A stretch of DNA of 64,000 nucleotides from Burkholderia latens (GCF_902499045.1 NZ_CABVPL010000037.1:1-64000), one strand, 5' to 3'. Positions 1 through 9,381 are shown, counted from the first letter of the stretch. Program-made: numbers and translations. Notes: generated by a model from the letters alone, not told the origin.

Positions 1-73
1 TAAAGGATGGAAAGACCGATGAAACATGCGACATCTGTATTTAGCTGGCGCTACGACGTCTGAATCCGGGTAT

Positions 74-114
74 GACATTAGGGTGTGGCAGCCATATCCT
101 AATGTCGTGTTTTT
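74..114 (+). terminator. Hairpin followed by T-run, terminator-like
   Basis: GACATTAGG (74-82) and CCTAATGTC (98-106) form a perfect 9-bp inverted repeat with a 15-nt loop, followed by GTGTTTTTG. This looks like an intrinsic terminator for a plus-strand gene lying left of the window; an operator is possible. Nothing else was recognised in 1-332, the stretch after the ribB stop codon. Confidence 0.45.
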
Positions 115-332
115 GACTGCTGGCGTGCCGTCCATGCACGTCCGCGGCCGTTACGAACTCCGCCGGCCGCTATCACGTCCGTAGTCGGATCCTCCTACCG
201 GAGGCGACCCGGGGCGCCTTTGATTTCCATGCCTTTTCCGAGTAGGCGCGTTCACGCCTGGCAAGGCCTCGTCTTGCGCCCCCAAATAATTACGACGGAA
301 TGGGGTTGTCGGCCGCGACGCTTTGCTTGTAT

Positions 333-1001
333 TTATGCGAGAAAAGTACAAGGAATCGTCGAAAAGACGGTTGCGGATTCGTGCCTGACGTTCGTCTTCC
401 TGCTCCGGTATGTGACGAGGTCAGCAATGGAGACGATCGGTAAGCCGTGCAGCCTCGCAAATGCCTGCAGTTCCGGCCTGCGCGCCATGGTTCCATTGTC
501 ATTGACCACCTCCGCCAGTACAGCGCCGGGCCTGAGGCCTGCGAGCCGAGCCAGGTCAACCGCGGCCTCTGTGTGTCCCTGCCGATGCAATACACCACCT
601 GGCACCGCACGTAGCGGGAACACATGCCCAGGCCGACTGAAGTCGCCCGCAGTGGCCCGTTCGTCGACCAACGCGCGTATCGTCGCCGCACGGTCGGCGG
701 CAGAGATGCCGGTCGTCGTCCCATGGCGGTAGTCGACGGTTATGGTGTACGCGGTCTTCATCGAATCAGTGTTGCGTTCTACCATCAGAGGAAGCTCGAG
801 TTCGTCAAGGCGCTCACCCGCGAGGGCGACGCAGAGCATACCGCTCGTATATCGCACCATGAACGCGATTGCCTCGGGCGTTGCATGCTCGGCAGCCAAG
901 ATGAGATCCCCCTCGTTTTCCCGATCCTCATCGTCTACGACAACGACGATCGAGCCTCGCGCCATCGCTTCACGCGCGTCTTCAATCCGATCCATATTCA
1001 T
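333..1001 (-). CDS. ribB: 3,4-dihydroxy-2-butanone 4-phosphate synthase
   Basis: Monofunctional RibB of 222 residues converts ribulose 5-phosphate to 3,4-dihydroxy-2-butanone 4-phosphate and formate, the four-carbon branch of riboflavin synthesis. The acidic metal site DDEDRENEGD lies near residue 23, followed by HGTTTGISAADRA, SRPGHVFPLRA, the HRQGHTEAAVDLARLAG block and NDNGTMARRPEL, all family signatures. Length is normal for stand-alone RibB and there is no GTP cyclohydrolase II domain. The ATG at 1001 is preceded by AGGA. The gene stands alone, facing away from a flavin-dependent monooxygenase and flavin reductase that begin about 920 bp away, so it may be an accessory copy supplying FMN to them. 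No FMN riboswitch was recognised upstream. Confidence 0.93.
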   Translation of the reverse strand: MNMDRIEDAREAMARGSIVVVVDDEDRENEGDLILAAEHATPEAIAFMVRYTSGMLCVALAGERLDELELPLMVERNTDSMKTAYTITVDYRHGTTTGISAADRAATIRALVDERATAGDFSRPGHVFPLRAVPGGVLHRQGHTEAAVDLARLAGLRPGAVLAEVVNDNGTMARRPELQAFARLHGLPIVSIADLVTYRSRKTNVRHESATVFSTIPCTFLA

Positions 1002-1924
1002 TTTGGCATCCTGATATTCAATGCTCCCGGGCTCCGGCTGTCAGTTGACGGAGCCAGATCCTTAAGCGAGTGCGCTGCGTAGACTTGAGGTGGCAAGACG
1101 AATCTTGCTTCGTCCACGTGCGGTCGTAAACGCAGAAAAAAAAAGAGCACGTGATAAGGCTGGGTTAACAGGCAACCGAAGTATGGGCGTCGCCCTAAAG
1201 TGAGGCTTCGATGCCGAGCCGCGTGCCTGCGCCGCCGGAGCCGTTTCCATCAGCGTGGGGCGGACGGCGCCGAGGAAAAATTGGTATCACGCGAATCGAC
1301 CAGCCGTGCGTCGTTCGTCTGCGTCGCGAAGGCGACGTTGCCTTTGCCGGTCATGGCCCGCCTGCGACGTGCTACTCGAATGTCCGCGACGCGACACGAG
1401 CGGACTCACCGCGGGCAATCGGATTGCACAGGATCGGGACACCGCCGAGCATCTGATGACCACCGATTCCCCCTGCATGAGCGCTCATGAGCACCCCGCG
1501 GAGATCGGAGTTTGCATGTAGCAGCGAAGATCTGAAGTCGCTACCGCGTTCGGTCCATACGTTCGCGCAAGGATTACCCCATCAACCTCCGACTTTTTGC
1601 ACGGAACGCGACGGTGTCCAGCGTGCCGCGGTTCCAGGATCGCCCGAGGCCCGTGCGACGCGACGCCTTTTGGCAAAAGGTCGTGCAGCGAGTTTCCGCT
1701 GACCAAATCTCGCAAACCCTAAGTTAAGAAAAACTTTACGTTCCGATATTATTTTCCTGCGTTTACCGGCCATGGCCGCGTCGATATGATCAGTTTCACT
1801 TACTGCCGAAGCGCAACTGAAACGGCACGGAGCACGCTGGTGGCCGAGCAGTCCGGCCAACCTACCTGACAGCCGGGGCACACCTCGCGCCTGTCGCGAT
1901 GGATACGGAAATGCAGAGGATCCG
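1002..1924. other. 923-bp gap, no supported gene
   Basis: Several short overlapping open frames exist but none has a convincing ribosome binding site or recognisable family, and they read like degenerate DNA. The right part (1715-1775) is AT-rich and probably carries the promoter of the monooxygenase operon, including the element at 1745-1766. Confidence 0.4.
1745..1766 (+). promoter_or_regulatory. 22-bp element shared with the DddP-like gene
   Basis: This 22-bp block begins GATATT and ends TGCGTTTAC. It matches the block at 12887-12908 at 19 of 22 positions without gaps. It ends about 160 bp before the monooxygenase start; the other copy ends about 185 bp before the DddP-like start. It is probably a binding site for one of the island regulators (LysR at 11937 or AraC at 10872). 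Confidence 0.5.
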
Positions 1925-3253
1925 ATGAGCAAGAAGCAGATGAAACTTGGCCTGTCGATCAGGTACATGGGATACCACCTCGGCGCGTGGCGCCACCCGG
2001 AGCTGCAGGCCGATGCTGCGTCGCAGTTCAATTTGTATCTGGACATCGCGAAGCTCGCTGAGCGCAACAAGTTCGACCTGCTGTTCCTCGCGGATGGCAT
2101 CGGCGTGCGCTACGACGACGTGCCGAAGGGCTCGCTGTGCCGCTCGAGCCACAACGTCGAGCTCGAGCCGCTCACCCTGCTGTCCGCCCTCGCCAGCCAG
2201 ACGCGACAGATCGGCCTGGTCGCGACGGCGTCCACCACCTACAACGAGCCGTACCACATCGCACGCAAATACGGTTCACTGGACCAGATCAGCGGCGGGC
2301 GCGCCGGCTGGAACGTGGTGACGTCCTGGTCCGAGCAGGAAGCGTGGAATTTCAACCGCGCCAAGCATCTCGACTACGACACCCGTTACGAGCGCGCGGC
2401 GGAATTCGTCGACGTGGTGACCGGGCTGTGGGACAGCTGGGACGCCGATGCCTTCGTGCACGACAAGGAATCGAGTGTGTTCTACGACGAGTCGAAGCTG
2501 CACGTGCTCGGTCATACGGGCAAGCACTTCTCGGTGCGCGGCCCGCTGAGCGTGCGCCGCTCGCCGCAGGGGCGGCCGATCCTGGTGCAGGCCGGAACCT
2601 CCGAGGTCGGCCAGCAGATCGCCGCGAAACACTGCGACATCGTGTTCGCCGCCCAGCAGAGCATGGCAGCCGCGCAGAAATACTACGCGTCGGTCAAGGA
2701 TCGCCTGCCGGCCCTCGACCGCAGCGAGGACGAACTGCTGATGATGGTCGGCCTGACACCGATCGTCGGCCGCACGCGCGACGAGGCGCAGGAGAAATAC
2801 GCAATGCTTCAGGAGCTGATCGATCCGCTGGTCGGCCTGTCGATCCTGAAACGCTCGTTCGGCGACCTGTCGCACATGGACCTGGACGGCCCCGTGCCGC
2901 CCCCGCCGCTCGAAGACGTCGGACTGCGCAGCAGCGCGAGCATGTACTACGAGACGGCGCAGCGCGAAGGCCTGACGATCCGGCAACTGTACAAGCGAGT
3001 CGCGATGTCGCAGGAGCATCTGACCGTGATCGGCACCGCGAACGACGTCGCCGACGCAATGGAAGCCTGGATCGACGGCAAGGCCGCCGACGGTTTCAAT
3101 ATCGCGCCGACCCACCTTCCGCACGCACTGCACGACTTCGCCGATCAGGTGCTGCCCGAACTGCGCCGGCGTGGACGGTTCCGTACGGAATACGAAGGAA
3201 CCACGTTGCGCCAGAACCTCGGGTTGCCGGAACCGCGCAGCCTCTATGCCTGA
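1925..3253 (+). CDS. NtaA/DmoA-family FMN-dependent monooxygenase
   Basis: Luciferase-like (LLM) flavin monooxygenase of 442 residues, class NtaA/SnaA/DszA/DmoA, which uses FMNH2 from a partner reductase to oxidise or cleave C-N or C-S compounds. Family blocks are clear: LEPLTLLSALA (80-90), TASTTYNEPYHIAR (about 101-114) and SGGRAGWNVVTS (123-134). The ATG at 1925 follows GAGGATCCG. The flavin reductase gene begins 53 bp downstream, making a two-component system. Known members act on nitrilotriacetate, dibenzothiophene sulfone or dimethylsulfide; sequence alone cannot pick the substrate. The DddP-like gene and betaine importer in the same island favour a sulfur compound such as dimethylsulfide (inference). 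Confidence 0.85.
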   Translation: MSKKQMKLGLSIRYMGYHLGAWRHPELQADAASQFNLYLDIAKLAERNKFDLLFLADGIGVRYDDVPKGSLCRSSHNVELEPLTLLSALASQTRQIGLVATASTTYNEPYHIARKYGSLDQISGGRAGWNVVTSWSEQEAWNFNRAKHLDYDTRYERAAEFVDVVTGLWDSWDADAFVHDKESSVFYDESKLHVLGHTGKHFSVRGPLSVRRSPQGRPILVQAGTSEVGQQIAAKHCDIVFAAQQSMAAAQKYYASVKDRLPALDRSEDELLMMVGLTPIVGRTRDEAQEKYAMLQELIDPLVGLSILKRSFGDLSHMDLDGPVPPPPLEDVGLRSSASMYYETAQREGLTIRQLYKRVAMSQEHLTVIGTANDVADAMEAWIDGKAADGFNIAPTHLPHALHDFADQVLPELRRRGRFRTEYEGTTLRQNLGLPEPRSLYA

Positions 3254-3306
3254 CATGCAGGGAACGCCGGATTTCGTGAAACTCTCTTGAGACTGTCAAA
3301 CCGATC

Positions 3307-4311
3307 ATGCGCATCTCCGAATCTTCCACGCAGCGCGCGCGCGTGCCGATCGAACAGGGCAACCCTGCCGACGATCCGCGCCTGTTCCGCCGCGGCCTGA
3401 GCCAGTACGGCACCGGCATCGCCATCGTCACGACCGCGGACGGCGAGCGCCGGTCGGCGGTCACCGTCAACTCGTTCTCATCGCTGTCACTGGATCCGCC
3501 GCTGCTGCTGTGGTCGATCGACCGGAAATCGCGCAGCTTCCCGGTATTCTCGAACTGCGAGCATTTCGCGGTCAACATCCTGTCATCTGAACAGATCGAG
3601 TTGTCGCGCCATTTCTCCAGCAAGATCGAGGACAAGTTCGCGGACGTGGCGTGGCACCCGGACCCGTTCGGCTCGCCGCTGCTGGACGGCTGCCTCGCCC
3701 ATTTCGAATGCGACGTGCACGCCCGCCACGACGGCGGCGACCACCTGCTGCTGATCGGCCGGGTCACGCGGCTCACACGCTTCGAAGGCGTGCCGCTCAT
3801 CTTCAGTCAGGGTCAGTACTGCATCGCCAGCGAGCCGCCGGAGGTGCCGGGCGATTCGGCCGAAATCGCCAACGCGGGCACTGGGCCGTCCGGCAACAAC
3901 CTGCTGCAACTCATCTTCGACACGCACCATGCGCTGTCCGAAGCTTTCGATGAACATCGCCGCGCCGAAGGCGTGAGCATCGCGGTGGCACGCGTGCTGG
4001 CCAGTGTTCACGCGAGCCCCGGCATCAAGGTGGGCGACGTCGCCCGCCAGACCTATCTCGGCCAGCGCGACGTCGAGGACGCCGTGACCTGGCTGACCCA
4101 GAAGGCGCTGTTGATCCGCGCCGCCGACGGCGGCGTACGGCTGACCGACGCGGGGCTGGCCTTGCGCCAGTCGATCCGCGCGCGCTGGATCGCGTTCGAG
4201 GATGCGCAGCTCGACGGCGTGTCGGCCGGCGATATCGCCGTGCTGATGCGCACGCTGACGCGGCTGGTGGAACGCACGCGCGGCCAGCCGGCTGCCGCGC
4301 GCCAGGCGTGA
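3307..4311 (+). CDS. Flavin reductase with C-terminal MarR-like domain
   Basis: A 334-residue protein whose residues 25-175 form a flavin reductase-like (split-barrel) domain with RRGLSQYGTGIAIVTT, AVTVNSFSSLSLDPPLLL and the FAVNILSSEQ strand. Residues about 205-320 form a winged-helix region (VGDVARQTYLGQRDVEDAVTW, GVRLTDAGLAL). This architecture matches the reductase C1 of 4-hydroxyphenylacetate 3-hydroxylase, where the MarR-like domain is autoinhibitory and the aromatic substrate relieves inhibition. By analogy this reductase should release FMNH2 to the adjacent monooxygenase only when an effector binds. The ribosome binding site before the ATG at 3307 is weak, suggesting translation coupled to the upstream gene. 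Confidence 0.85.
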   Translation: MRISESSTQRARVPIEQGNPADDPRLFRRGLSQYGTGIAIVTTADGERRSAVTVNSFSSLSLDPPLLLWSIDRKSRSFPVFSNCEHFAVNILSSEQIELSRHFSSKIEDKFADVAWHPDPFGSPLLDGCLAHFECDVHARHDGGDHLLLIGRVTRLTRFEGVPLIFSQGQYCIASEPPEVPGDSAEIANAGTGPSGNNLLQLIFDTHHALSEAFDEHRRAEGVSIAVARVLASVHASPGIKVGDVARQTYLGQRDVEDAVTWLTQKALLIRAADGGVRLTDAGLALRQSIRARWIAFEDAQLDGVSAGDIAVLMRTLTRLVERTRGQPAAARQA

Positions 4312-4429
4312 CGCGCCGGGCGCGGACGGGCATCCCCCGCCCGCGCACGCGGCCAGGCACGCGTCTTCCGGTTTTCGGTCCGCCGCGCGATTGCCAGGCA
4401 CCCGTACAGGTTGGAGAGGGCACGAAACA

Positions 4430-6052
4430 ATGAGCTGGGATTTCATCATCATCGGTGCAGGGTCGGCGGGATGCGTACTGGCGAATCGCCTCAGTGCGGA
4501 TCCTCGCCACAGGGTGCTGCTGCTGGAGGCTGGCGGCAGCGACAACCGCTTTGCCATCAAGATTCCGGCCCTGGCGATGAAGGCCATGAACGATCCGGAA
4601 ACCGACTGGATGTTTCCGACCGAGCCCGACCCCACGCGCAACGATCGCACCGAGATCGTGCCGCGCGGCAAGGTGCTCGGCGGGTCGAGCTCGATCAATG
4701 CGACCTGGTACGTGCGCGGCAATCGCGGCGACTACGATCATTGGGCCGCGCTCGGCAATACCGGCTGGTCGTACGACGAACTGCTGCCTTACTTCCGCAA
4801 GGTGGAATGCAATCGGGACGGCGTCAGCAACACCTACGGAACGGCCGGCGCGATCGTGATCAGCGAGATCCGCGGCGTGCCGCCTCTCACGCGTGTATTC
4901 CTCGACGCGATGGAAGAACTCGGCTACCCGAAGAACGTCGACTTCAATGCCGAGCCGACCGAGGGCGTGGCCATCCTGCACTCGACCCAGCATCGTGGCC
5001 TGCGCTGGAGCGCGGCGCGAGGCTATCTCGATCCGGCCAGGCGCCGCCCCAATCTGTGCGTGCTGACCGGCGCGCTGGTGCGGCGCGTGCTGATCGAGAA
5101 CCGCACGGCGGTCGGCGTCGAATTCGATCTCGGCGGCGCGCGCCGCGTAGAACGCTGTCGCGGCGAGGTCATCGTCAGCGCGAGCGCCATCAATTCGCCG
5201 AAGATCCTGATGCATTCGGGCGTCGGCCCGGCTGACCAGCTGAACTTGGCCGGCATTCCGGTGATCGTCGAGAACCGCGCGGTGGGCCGCAATCTGCAGG
5301 AGCATCCGGCCTGCCAGGTCAAGGCCTATGTAAACGTGCGCACCGCCAACCAGGAATTCAACGCGCTCGGCATGCTCAAGTACGGCACGCGCTTCCTGCT
5401 GTCGCGCTCCGGCCAAGCCACCTTTTCGTACAGCGGCGTCGGCCTGATCCGCACGCGGCCCGAGCTCGCCTATCCCGACATCCAGTATCACTTCGGCGCG
5501 TTTTCCTCGAGCTACACCGACCAAGGCATCCGCATGGAGCCCGAGGCCGCGATCAACCTGCAGCCCAACGTGAACAATTCGCGCAGCCGAGGCGAGGTGA
5601 AACTGAAATCGTCGGATCCGCTCGCGCCGCCGAGCATCCAGTTCAACATGCTCGCCGACGCCTACGATCGCGAAACGCTGATCGCCGGGGCCCGCATCGC
5701 ACGCGCGGCGCTGCGCTCGCGCGCGTTCGCGCCCTATGTGACCGGCGAGTGCAAGCCCGGTGACGACGTGCAGACGGACGACGAATGGCTCGCCTACTTG
5801 CGCGAGAACGCCGGCGGCAGCTTCCACCCGTGCGGCACTTGCAAGATGGGGATCGATGCCGATGCGGTGGTCACGCCGGAGCTGAAAGTGATCGGCGTGG
5901 ACCGCCTGCGCGTGGTCGATTCCTCGATCATCCCGCAGATTCCGAGCGGCAATCTCAATGCTATCAGCCTCGTGATCGGCGAGAAGGGCGCCGACATGAT
6001 TCTCGCCGCACATCGAGCCGCAACGGCTGTCGACGCCGTGCAGCAGACGTAA
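4430..6052 (+). CDS. GMC-family FAD oxidoreductase (choline dehydrogenase-like)
   Basis: A 540-residue glucose-methanol-choline oxidoreductase. The N-terminus carries the FAD dinucleotide fold DFIIIGAGSAGCVLANRL with LLLEAGG; GGSSSINATWYVRG is the second GMC signature; the C-terminal catalytic region GGSFHPCGTCKMG supplies the active-site His, followed by IPSGNLNAISLVIGEKGAD. The start at 4430 is chosen over an upstream in-frame codon because GGAGAGGG precedes it by about 9 bp. It probably oxidises a primary alcohol to an aldehyde, with the aldehyde dehydrogenase at 9382 as next step. BetA (choline) is the obvious relative; DddA, a GMC enzyme acting on 3-hydroxypropionate in DMSP catabolism, is an alternative that suits the neighbourhood. 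Confidence 0.88.
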   Translation: MSWDFIIIGAGSAGCVLANRLSADPRHRVLLLEAGGSDNRFAIKIPALAMKAMNDPETDWMFPTEPDPTRNDRTEIVPRGKVLGGSSSINATWYVRGNRGDYDHWAALGNTGWSYDELLPYFRKVECNRDGVSNTYGTAGAIVISEIRGVPPLTRVFLDAMEELGYPKNVDFNAEPTEGVAILHSTQHRGLRWSAARGYLDPARRRPNLCVLTGALVRRVLIENRTAVGVEFDLGGARRVERCRGEVIVSASAINSPKILMHSGVGPADQLNLAGIPVIVENRAVGRNLQEHPACQVKAYVNVRTANQEFNALGMLKYGTRFLLSRSGQATFSYSGVGLIRTRPELAYPDIQYHFGAFSSSYTDQGIRMEPEAAINLQPNVNNSRSRGEVKLKSSDPLAPPSIQFNMLADAYDRETLIAGARIARAALRSRAFAPYVTGECKPGDDVQTDDEWLAYLRENAGGSFHPCGTCKMGIDADAVVTPELKVIGVDRLRVVDSSIIPQIPSGNLNAISLVIGEKGADMILAAHRAATAVDAVQQT

Positions 6053-6116
6053 GGAGGCTCGAGCCTCGTTGTTTTGCCGTTCCTGTCCACTCAGCCTTTG
6101 TTGGAGATTCAGTGTC

Positions 6117-7088
6117 ATGAAATCACGACTCGCAATTCTCGCTGCAGCCCTCCTGATCGGCCCGATCGCCACCCCTGCCATGGCGGCGGAATGCGGCTCG
6201 GTGACGATCACGGAAATGAACTGGTCATCCGCCGCCATCGTCACGGCCGTGTCGAGCTTCCTGATGGAACAGGGCTACGGCTGCAAGGTGCAGAAGGTGC
6301 CGACCTCGACGGTGCCGGCGCTGACCTCGCTGTCCGAAACCGGCAAGCCCGACATCCTCACCGAAGTCTGGCCGGCGGTGGCCGACGTGTATTACACGCT
6401 GGAAAAGCAGGGAAAGATCGTGTCGCTCGCCAACGTGATCGCCGACGGCGGCCAGGATGGGTGGTGGGTGCCCAAGTATCTGGTGGACCAGCATCCTGAA
6501 CTGAAGACCCTCGACGGCATCCTTGCGCATCCGGAACTGGTCGGCGGCCAGTTCGACAACGGCCCGCCCGGCTGGGGCTCGACGGTATCGAACAACAACC
6601 TGATCAAGGCCTTCGAACTGGAGAAACACGGCATCAAGGTGGTCAGCTTCGGCTCCGGCGAAACGCTCGCGGCCTCGCTGGCGGCCGCCTACAAGGACAA
6701 GAAGCCGTGGTTCGGCTACTACTGGGCGCCGACCGCGCTGCTCGGCAAGTATCCGATGGTCAGCGTGGACATGGGCCCCGTGGTACCGGCCATCGCCAAG
6801 TGCAACGCGCGCCTGGACTGCCCGACGCCGGGAAAGACGGGCTGGCCTCGTGCCCCCGTGCTGACCACCATGTCGAAGCCGTTCCGCGACGCGCATCCGG
6901 ACATCGCGGCCCTGATGAGCCGCGTGTCGTTCTCGAATACGCTGATGAGCCAGCTGCTGTCCTGGCAGGAGACGAACAAGGCCACGGCCGATGAAACCGC
7001 CGCCTATTTTTTGACGCACTATAAAGACCAGTGGAAGGGTTGGGTGTCGCCCGCCGCGCTGGCCAAGGTCAGCTCCGTCATCAAGTAA
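6117..7088 (+). CDS. Betaine-type ABC transporter, periplasmic binding protein (ProX/OpuAC)
   Basis: A 323-residue protein with a signal peptide at residues 1-24 (cleavage after AMAA) and an OpuAC-type substrate-binding fold: EMNWSSAAIVTAVSSFLMEQ, DILTEVWPAV, and GYYWAPTALLGKYP near the middle with Trp and Tyr residues suited to caging a quaternary ammonium or sulfonium group. GGAG at 6103-6106 fixes the ATG at 6117. It is the first of three importer genes, with the permease 119 bp downstream. Likely ligands are glycine betaine, choline, carnitine or dimethylsulfoniopropionate; the ligand cannot be decided from sequence. Confidence 0.88.
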   Translation: MKSRLAILAAALLIGPIATPAMAAECGSVTITEMNWSSAAIVTAVSSFLMEQGYGCKVQKVPTSTVPALTSLSETGKPDILTEVWPAVADVYYTLEKQGKIVSLANVIADGGQDGWWVPKYLVDQHPELKTLDGILAHPELVGGQFDNGPPGWGSTVSNNNLIKAFELEKHGIKVVSFGSGETLAASLAAAYKDKKPWFGYYWAPTALLGKYPMVSVDMGPVVPAIAKCNARLDCPTPGKTGWPRAPVLTTMSKPFRDAHPDIAALMSRVSFSNTLMSQLLSWQETNKATADETAAYFLTHYKDQWKGWVSPAALAKVSSVIK

Positions 7089-7207
7089 GGCACCCCATCG
7101 GCTCCGGGCAGGCAGGCGTACCCGGAGGCCGATGCATCGTTTTCGCGCCCTGCCCGAACGCAATGCATCCATGACCCGAGCGGCCCCGGACGCGAGGACT
7201 GACATCC

Positions 7208-8251
7208 ATGAACATCGATAACGCATTTTTTGACTCGATCGGCCTGCGGCCATGGTGCGATGCCCATGCCCAGTCGGGGCCGGTCTCCCTCGCGCAGTTG
7301 CTGTCGAAGTCCGCCGCTTCGTCGTCGAACCAGGGCAGCGGATGGAACTTCCCGTTTCCGTCGCTCGACGCGCTGAATGCGGACTGCGCGGCCATCCCCC
7401 GCACCCGCGACCTGACCACCGGCATCGAGCAGGGCTTCCTGCACATCCGCCACGGCCTGAAGCTGGTACTGGACCCGCTCACCCAGCCGTTGTCGTGGAT
7501 GCTGCAGCTCTCGCTGCACATGGTCGAGATCGTGCCGTGGTGGCTGGCCACGCTGGCGCTGCTGGCCATCACGTACGGCCTGTCGCGTTCGAAGAAGGTG
7601 ACCGCGATGACGGCCGCCCTGCTCTTCTGCCTCGGGCTGGTCGACTATCTGCACTACGCACTGCAGACCACGGCGATCGTGTTGACCTGCACGCTGATCT
7701 GCGTCGTGCTGGGCATCCCGGCAGGTATCGCGATGTCGAAGAGCGACCGCCTCAAGAGCAGCATGCTGCCGGTGCTCGACATGCTGCAGACGCTGCCTTC
7801 GTTCGTCTATCTGATCCCGCTGATCTTCCTGTTCAGCGTGACCGACCCGAAGCTTTACGGAATCGCGATCATCCTCTACGCGATCGTGCCGATGATCCGG
7901 CTCACCGATCTCGGCATCCGCCAGGTGGACGGCACTGTCGGCGAGGCGGCCTCCGCGTTCGGCATGAGCTGGCTTCAGAAGCTGGTGGGCGTGGAGCTGC
8001 CACTGGCGCTACCCAGCATCATGGCCGGCGTGAACCAGACCATCATGATGTCGCTGTCGATGGTCGTGATCGCCTCGCTGGTATCGGCGCCGGGACTCGG
8101 CGTGCTGGTGCTGCGCGGCATCAACAATCTTGAGCTCGGCGTGGGTCTGCTGGCCGGGCTGTCGATCGTGCTGCTCGCGATCCTGTTCGATCGCGTCACC
8201 AAGGTATCGATGTCGCGTCTCGCCGTCCACAAACAAGGAGGCCAGCAGTGA
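7208..8251 (+). CDS. Betaine-type ABC transporter permease (ProW-like)
   Basis: A 347-residue inner-membrane permease. Residues 1-95 are a soluble N-terminal extension as in ProW; the rest holds hydrophobic segments including WWLATLALLAITYGLS, TTAIVLTCTLICVVLGIPAGIAM and MMSLSMVVIASLVSAPGLG. The EAA-type loop is GEAASAFGMSWLQKLVGVELPLALP. The stop overlaps the start of the ATPase gene (GTGA at 8248-8251), so the two are translationally coupled. Confidence 0.9.
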   Translation: MNIDNAFFDSIGLRPWCDAHAQSGPVSLAQLLSKSAASSSNQGSGWNFPFPSLDALNADCAAIPRTRDLTTGIEQGFLHIRHGLKLVLDPLTQPLSWMLQLSLHMVEIVPWWLATLALLAITYGLSRSKKVTAMTAALLFCLGLVDYLHYALQTTAIVLTCTLICVVLGIPAGIAMSKSDRLKSSMLPVLDMLQTLPSFVYLIPLIFLFSVTDPKLYGIAIILYAIVPMIRLTDLGIRQVDGTVGEAASAFGMSWLQKLVGVELPLALPSIMAGVNQTIMMSLSMVVIASLVSAPGLGVLVLRGINNLELGVGLLAGLSIVLLAILFDRVTKVSMSRLAVHKQGGQQ

Positions 8252-9336
8252 GCCAGGACATCAAGATCGCCGTGCGCCAGTGCTACAAGGTGTTTGGCCC
8301 CGAGGCCAAGTCGATGATGCCGCTCGTGATGAACGGTATCAGCAAGGCAGAACTGCTCGACAAGCATGGCCACGTGATCGGACTGCACGACATCAACGTC
8401 GACATGCGTGCCGGTGCGATCACGGTAGTGATGGGCCTGTCGGGCTCAGGCAAGTCGACGCTGATCCGCCATCTCAACGGCCTGATCGTGCCGACCGCCG
8501 GCGAGATCCTCGTGGACGGGCGCGACATCACCCGGCTGTCAGGGCGCGCATTGCTGGAGTTCCGCCGCTTGAACGTGTCGATGGTGTTCCAGAACTTCGC
8601 GCTGATGCCGCACCTGACCGTGCTCGACAACGTCGGCCTCGCGAAAAAGGTATGCGGCCAGGCCAGGCCGGCCGTGCAGCAGGAGGCACGTCGATGGATC
8701 GCGCGCCTTGGCCTGTCGGGCTTCGAAGGCCGCTACCCGCACCAGCTGTCGGGCGGCATGCAGCAACGGGTCGGGATCGCGCGGGCGCTGACTTCGGACG
8801 CCGAGGTGCTGCTGATGGACGAGGCGTTCTCGGCGCTCGACCCGCTGACCCGTGCCGACATGCAGGACCTGCTGATCGAGCTGCAGCGGGAATTGAACAA
8901 GACCATCGTGTTCATCACGCACGATCTCGAGGAGGCGCTCAAGATCGCCGATCACATCGTGATCCTCAAGGACGGCAAGGTCGTGCAGCAAGGCAGCCCG
9001 GAAAGTATCGTACTGCAGCCGAAGGACGACTACATCCAGCGATTCGTCAACGACATCAACCGCGCGCGCGTGCTGAAGGTGGGCTCGGTGATGAGGCCGT
9101 CGGCATCCGAGTTGTACCGGGCCGGCGACACGCTCGACGAAGGCGACACGCTCGAGGCCGCGCTGGCGAAGTCGCAAGGCGATCTCGACCGGAGCTTCGC
9201 GGTGACCCGCGGCGGCGCGGTAGTCGGTCAGTGCGCGATGCGCGACGTGGTGCGAGCCATCGTGCCGCCGCAGGTGCGCGGACAACTGCAACCGAGCGTG
9301 CCCGAGACCGCCGGCCTTCCGACCACGGCGGCCTGA
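8248..9336 (+). CDS. Betaine-type ABC transporter ATPase (ProV-like)
   Basis: A 362-residue ATPase of the glycine betaine/proline family. Walker A GLSGSGKST spans 63-71, the signature LSGGMQQR 167-174, Walker B LLMDEAFSALD 188-198, and the switch His lies in FITHD. The C-terminal 85 residues resemble a shortened CBS region (SVMRPSASELYRAGDTLDEG), shorter than in E. coli ProV, so ionic-strength sensing may differ. The GTG start at 8248 overlaps the permease stop and follows AAGGAGG. It energises import by the two preceding gene products. Confidence 0.92.
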   Translation: MSQDIKIAVRQCYKVFGPEAKSMMPLVMNGISKAELLDKHGHVIGLHDINVDMRAGAITVVMGLSGSGKSTLIRHLNGLIVPTAGEILVDGRDITRLSGRALLEFRRLNVSMVFQNFALMPHLTVLDNVGLAKKVCGQARPAVQQEARRWIARLGLSGFEGRYPHQLSGGMQQRVGIARALTSDAEVLLMDEAFSALDPLTRADMQDLLIELQRELNKTIVFITHDLEEALKIADHIVILKDGKVVQQGSPESIVLQPKDDYIQRFVNDINRARVLKVGSVMRPSASELYRAGDTLDEGDTLEAALAKSQGDLDRSFAVTRGGAVVGQCAMRDVVRAIVPPQVRGQLQPSVPETAGLPTTAA

Positions 9337-9381
9337 ACCCGCGCGCGCCGCTTCCCGTTGCCACTCAATTCAAGGACTATC

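Noticed and set aside
1002-1200. FMN riboswitch upstream of ribB
   Set aside because: I looked for the conserved RFN core (AGGGC...GGGTG pairings) on the minus strand and did not find it.
1211-1456. Possible decayed Rieske-type oxygenase fragment (VVRLRREGDVAFAGH...CYSNV)
   Set aside because: Only a loose resemblance to the Rieske N-terminal block; the Cys-His pairs are missing, so it cannot be supported.
1485-1715. Minus-strand frame with GNSLHDLLPKG and SHGPRAILEP resembling homogentisate dioxygenase wording
   Set aside because: Too short and too weak a match, with no further family blocks on either side.
4025-6244. 739-residue open frame antisense to the GMC gene
   Set aside because: Low-complexity Arg/Ala/His composition and complete overlap with a clear enzyme gene: a high-GC shadow frame. 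The same applies to the 922-residue frame antisense to the amidohydrolase (44375-47143) and to the long frame at 16785-18380.
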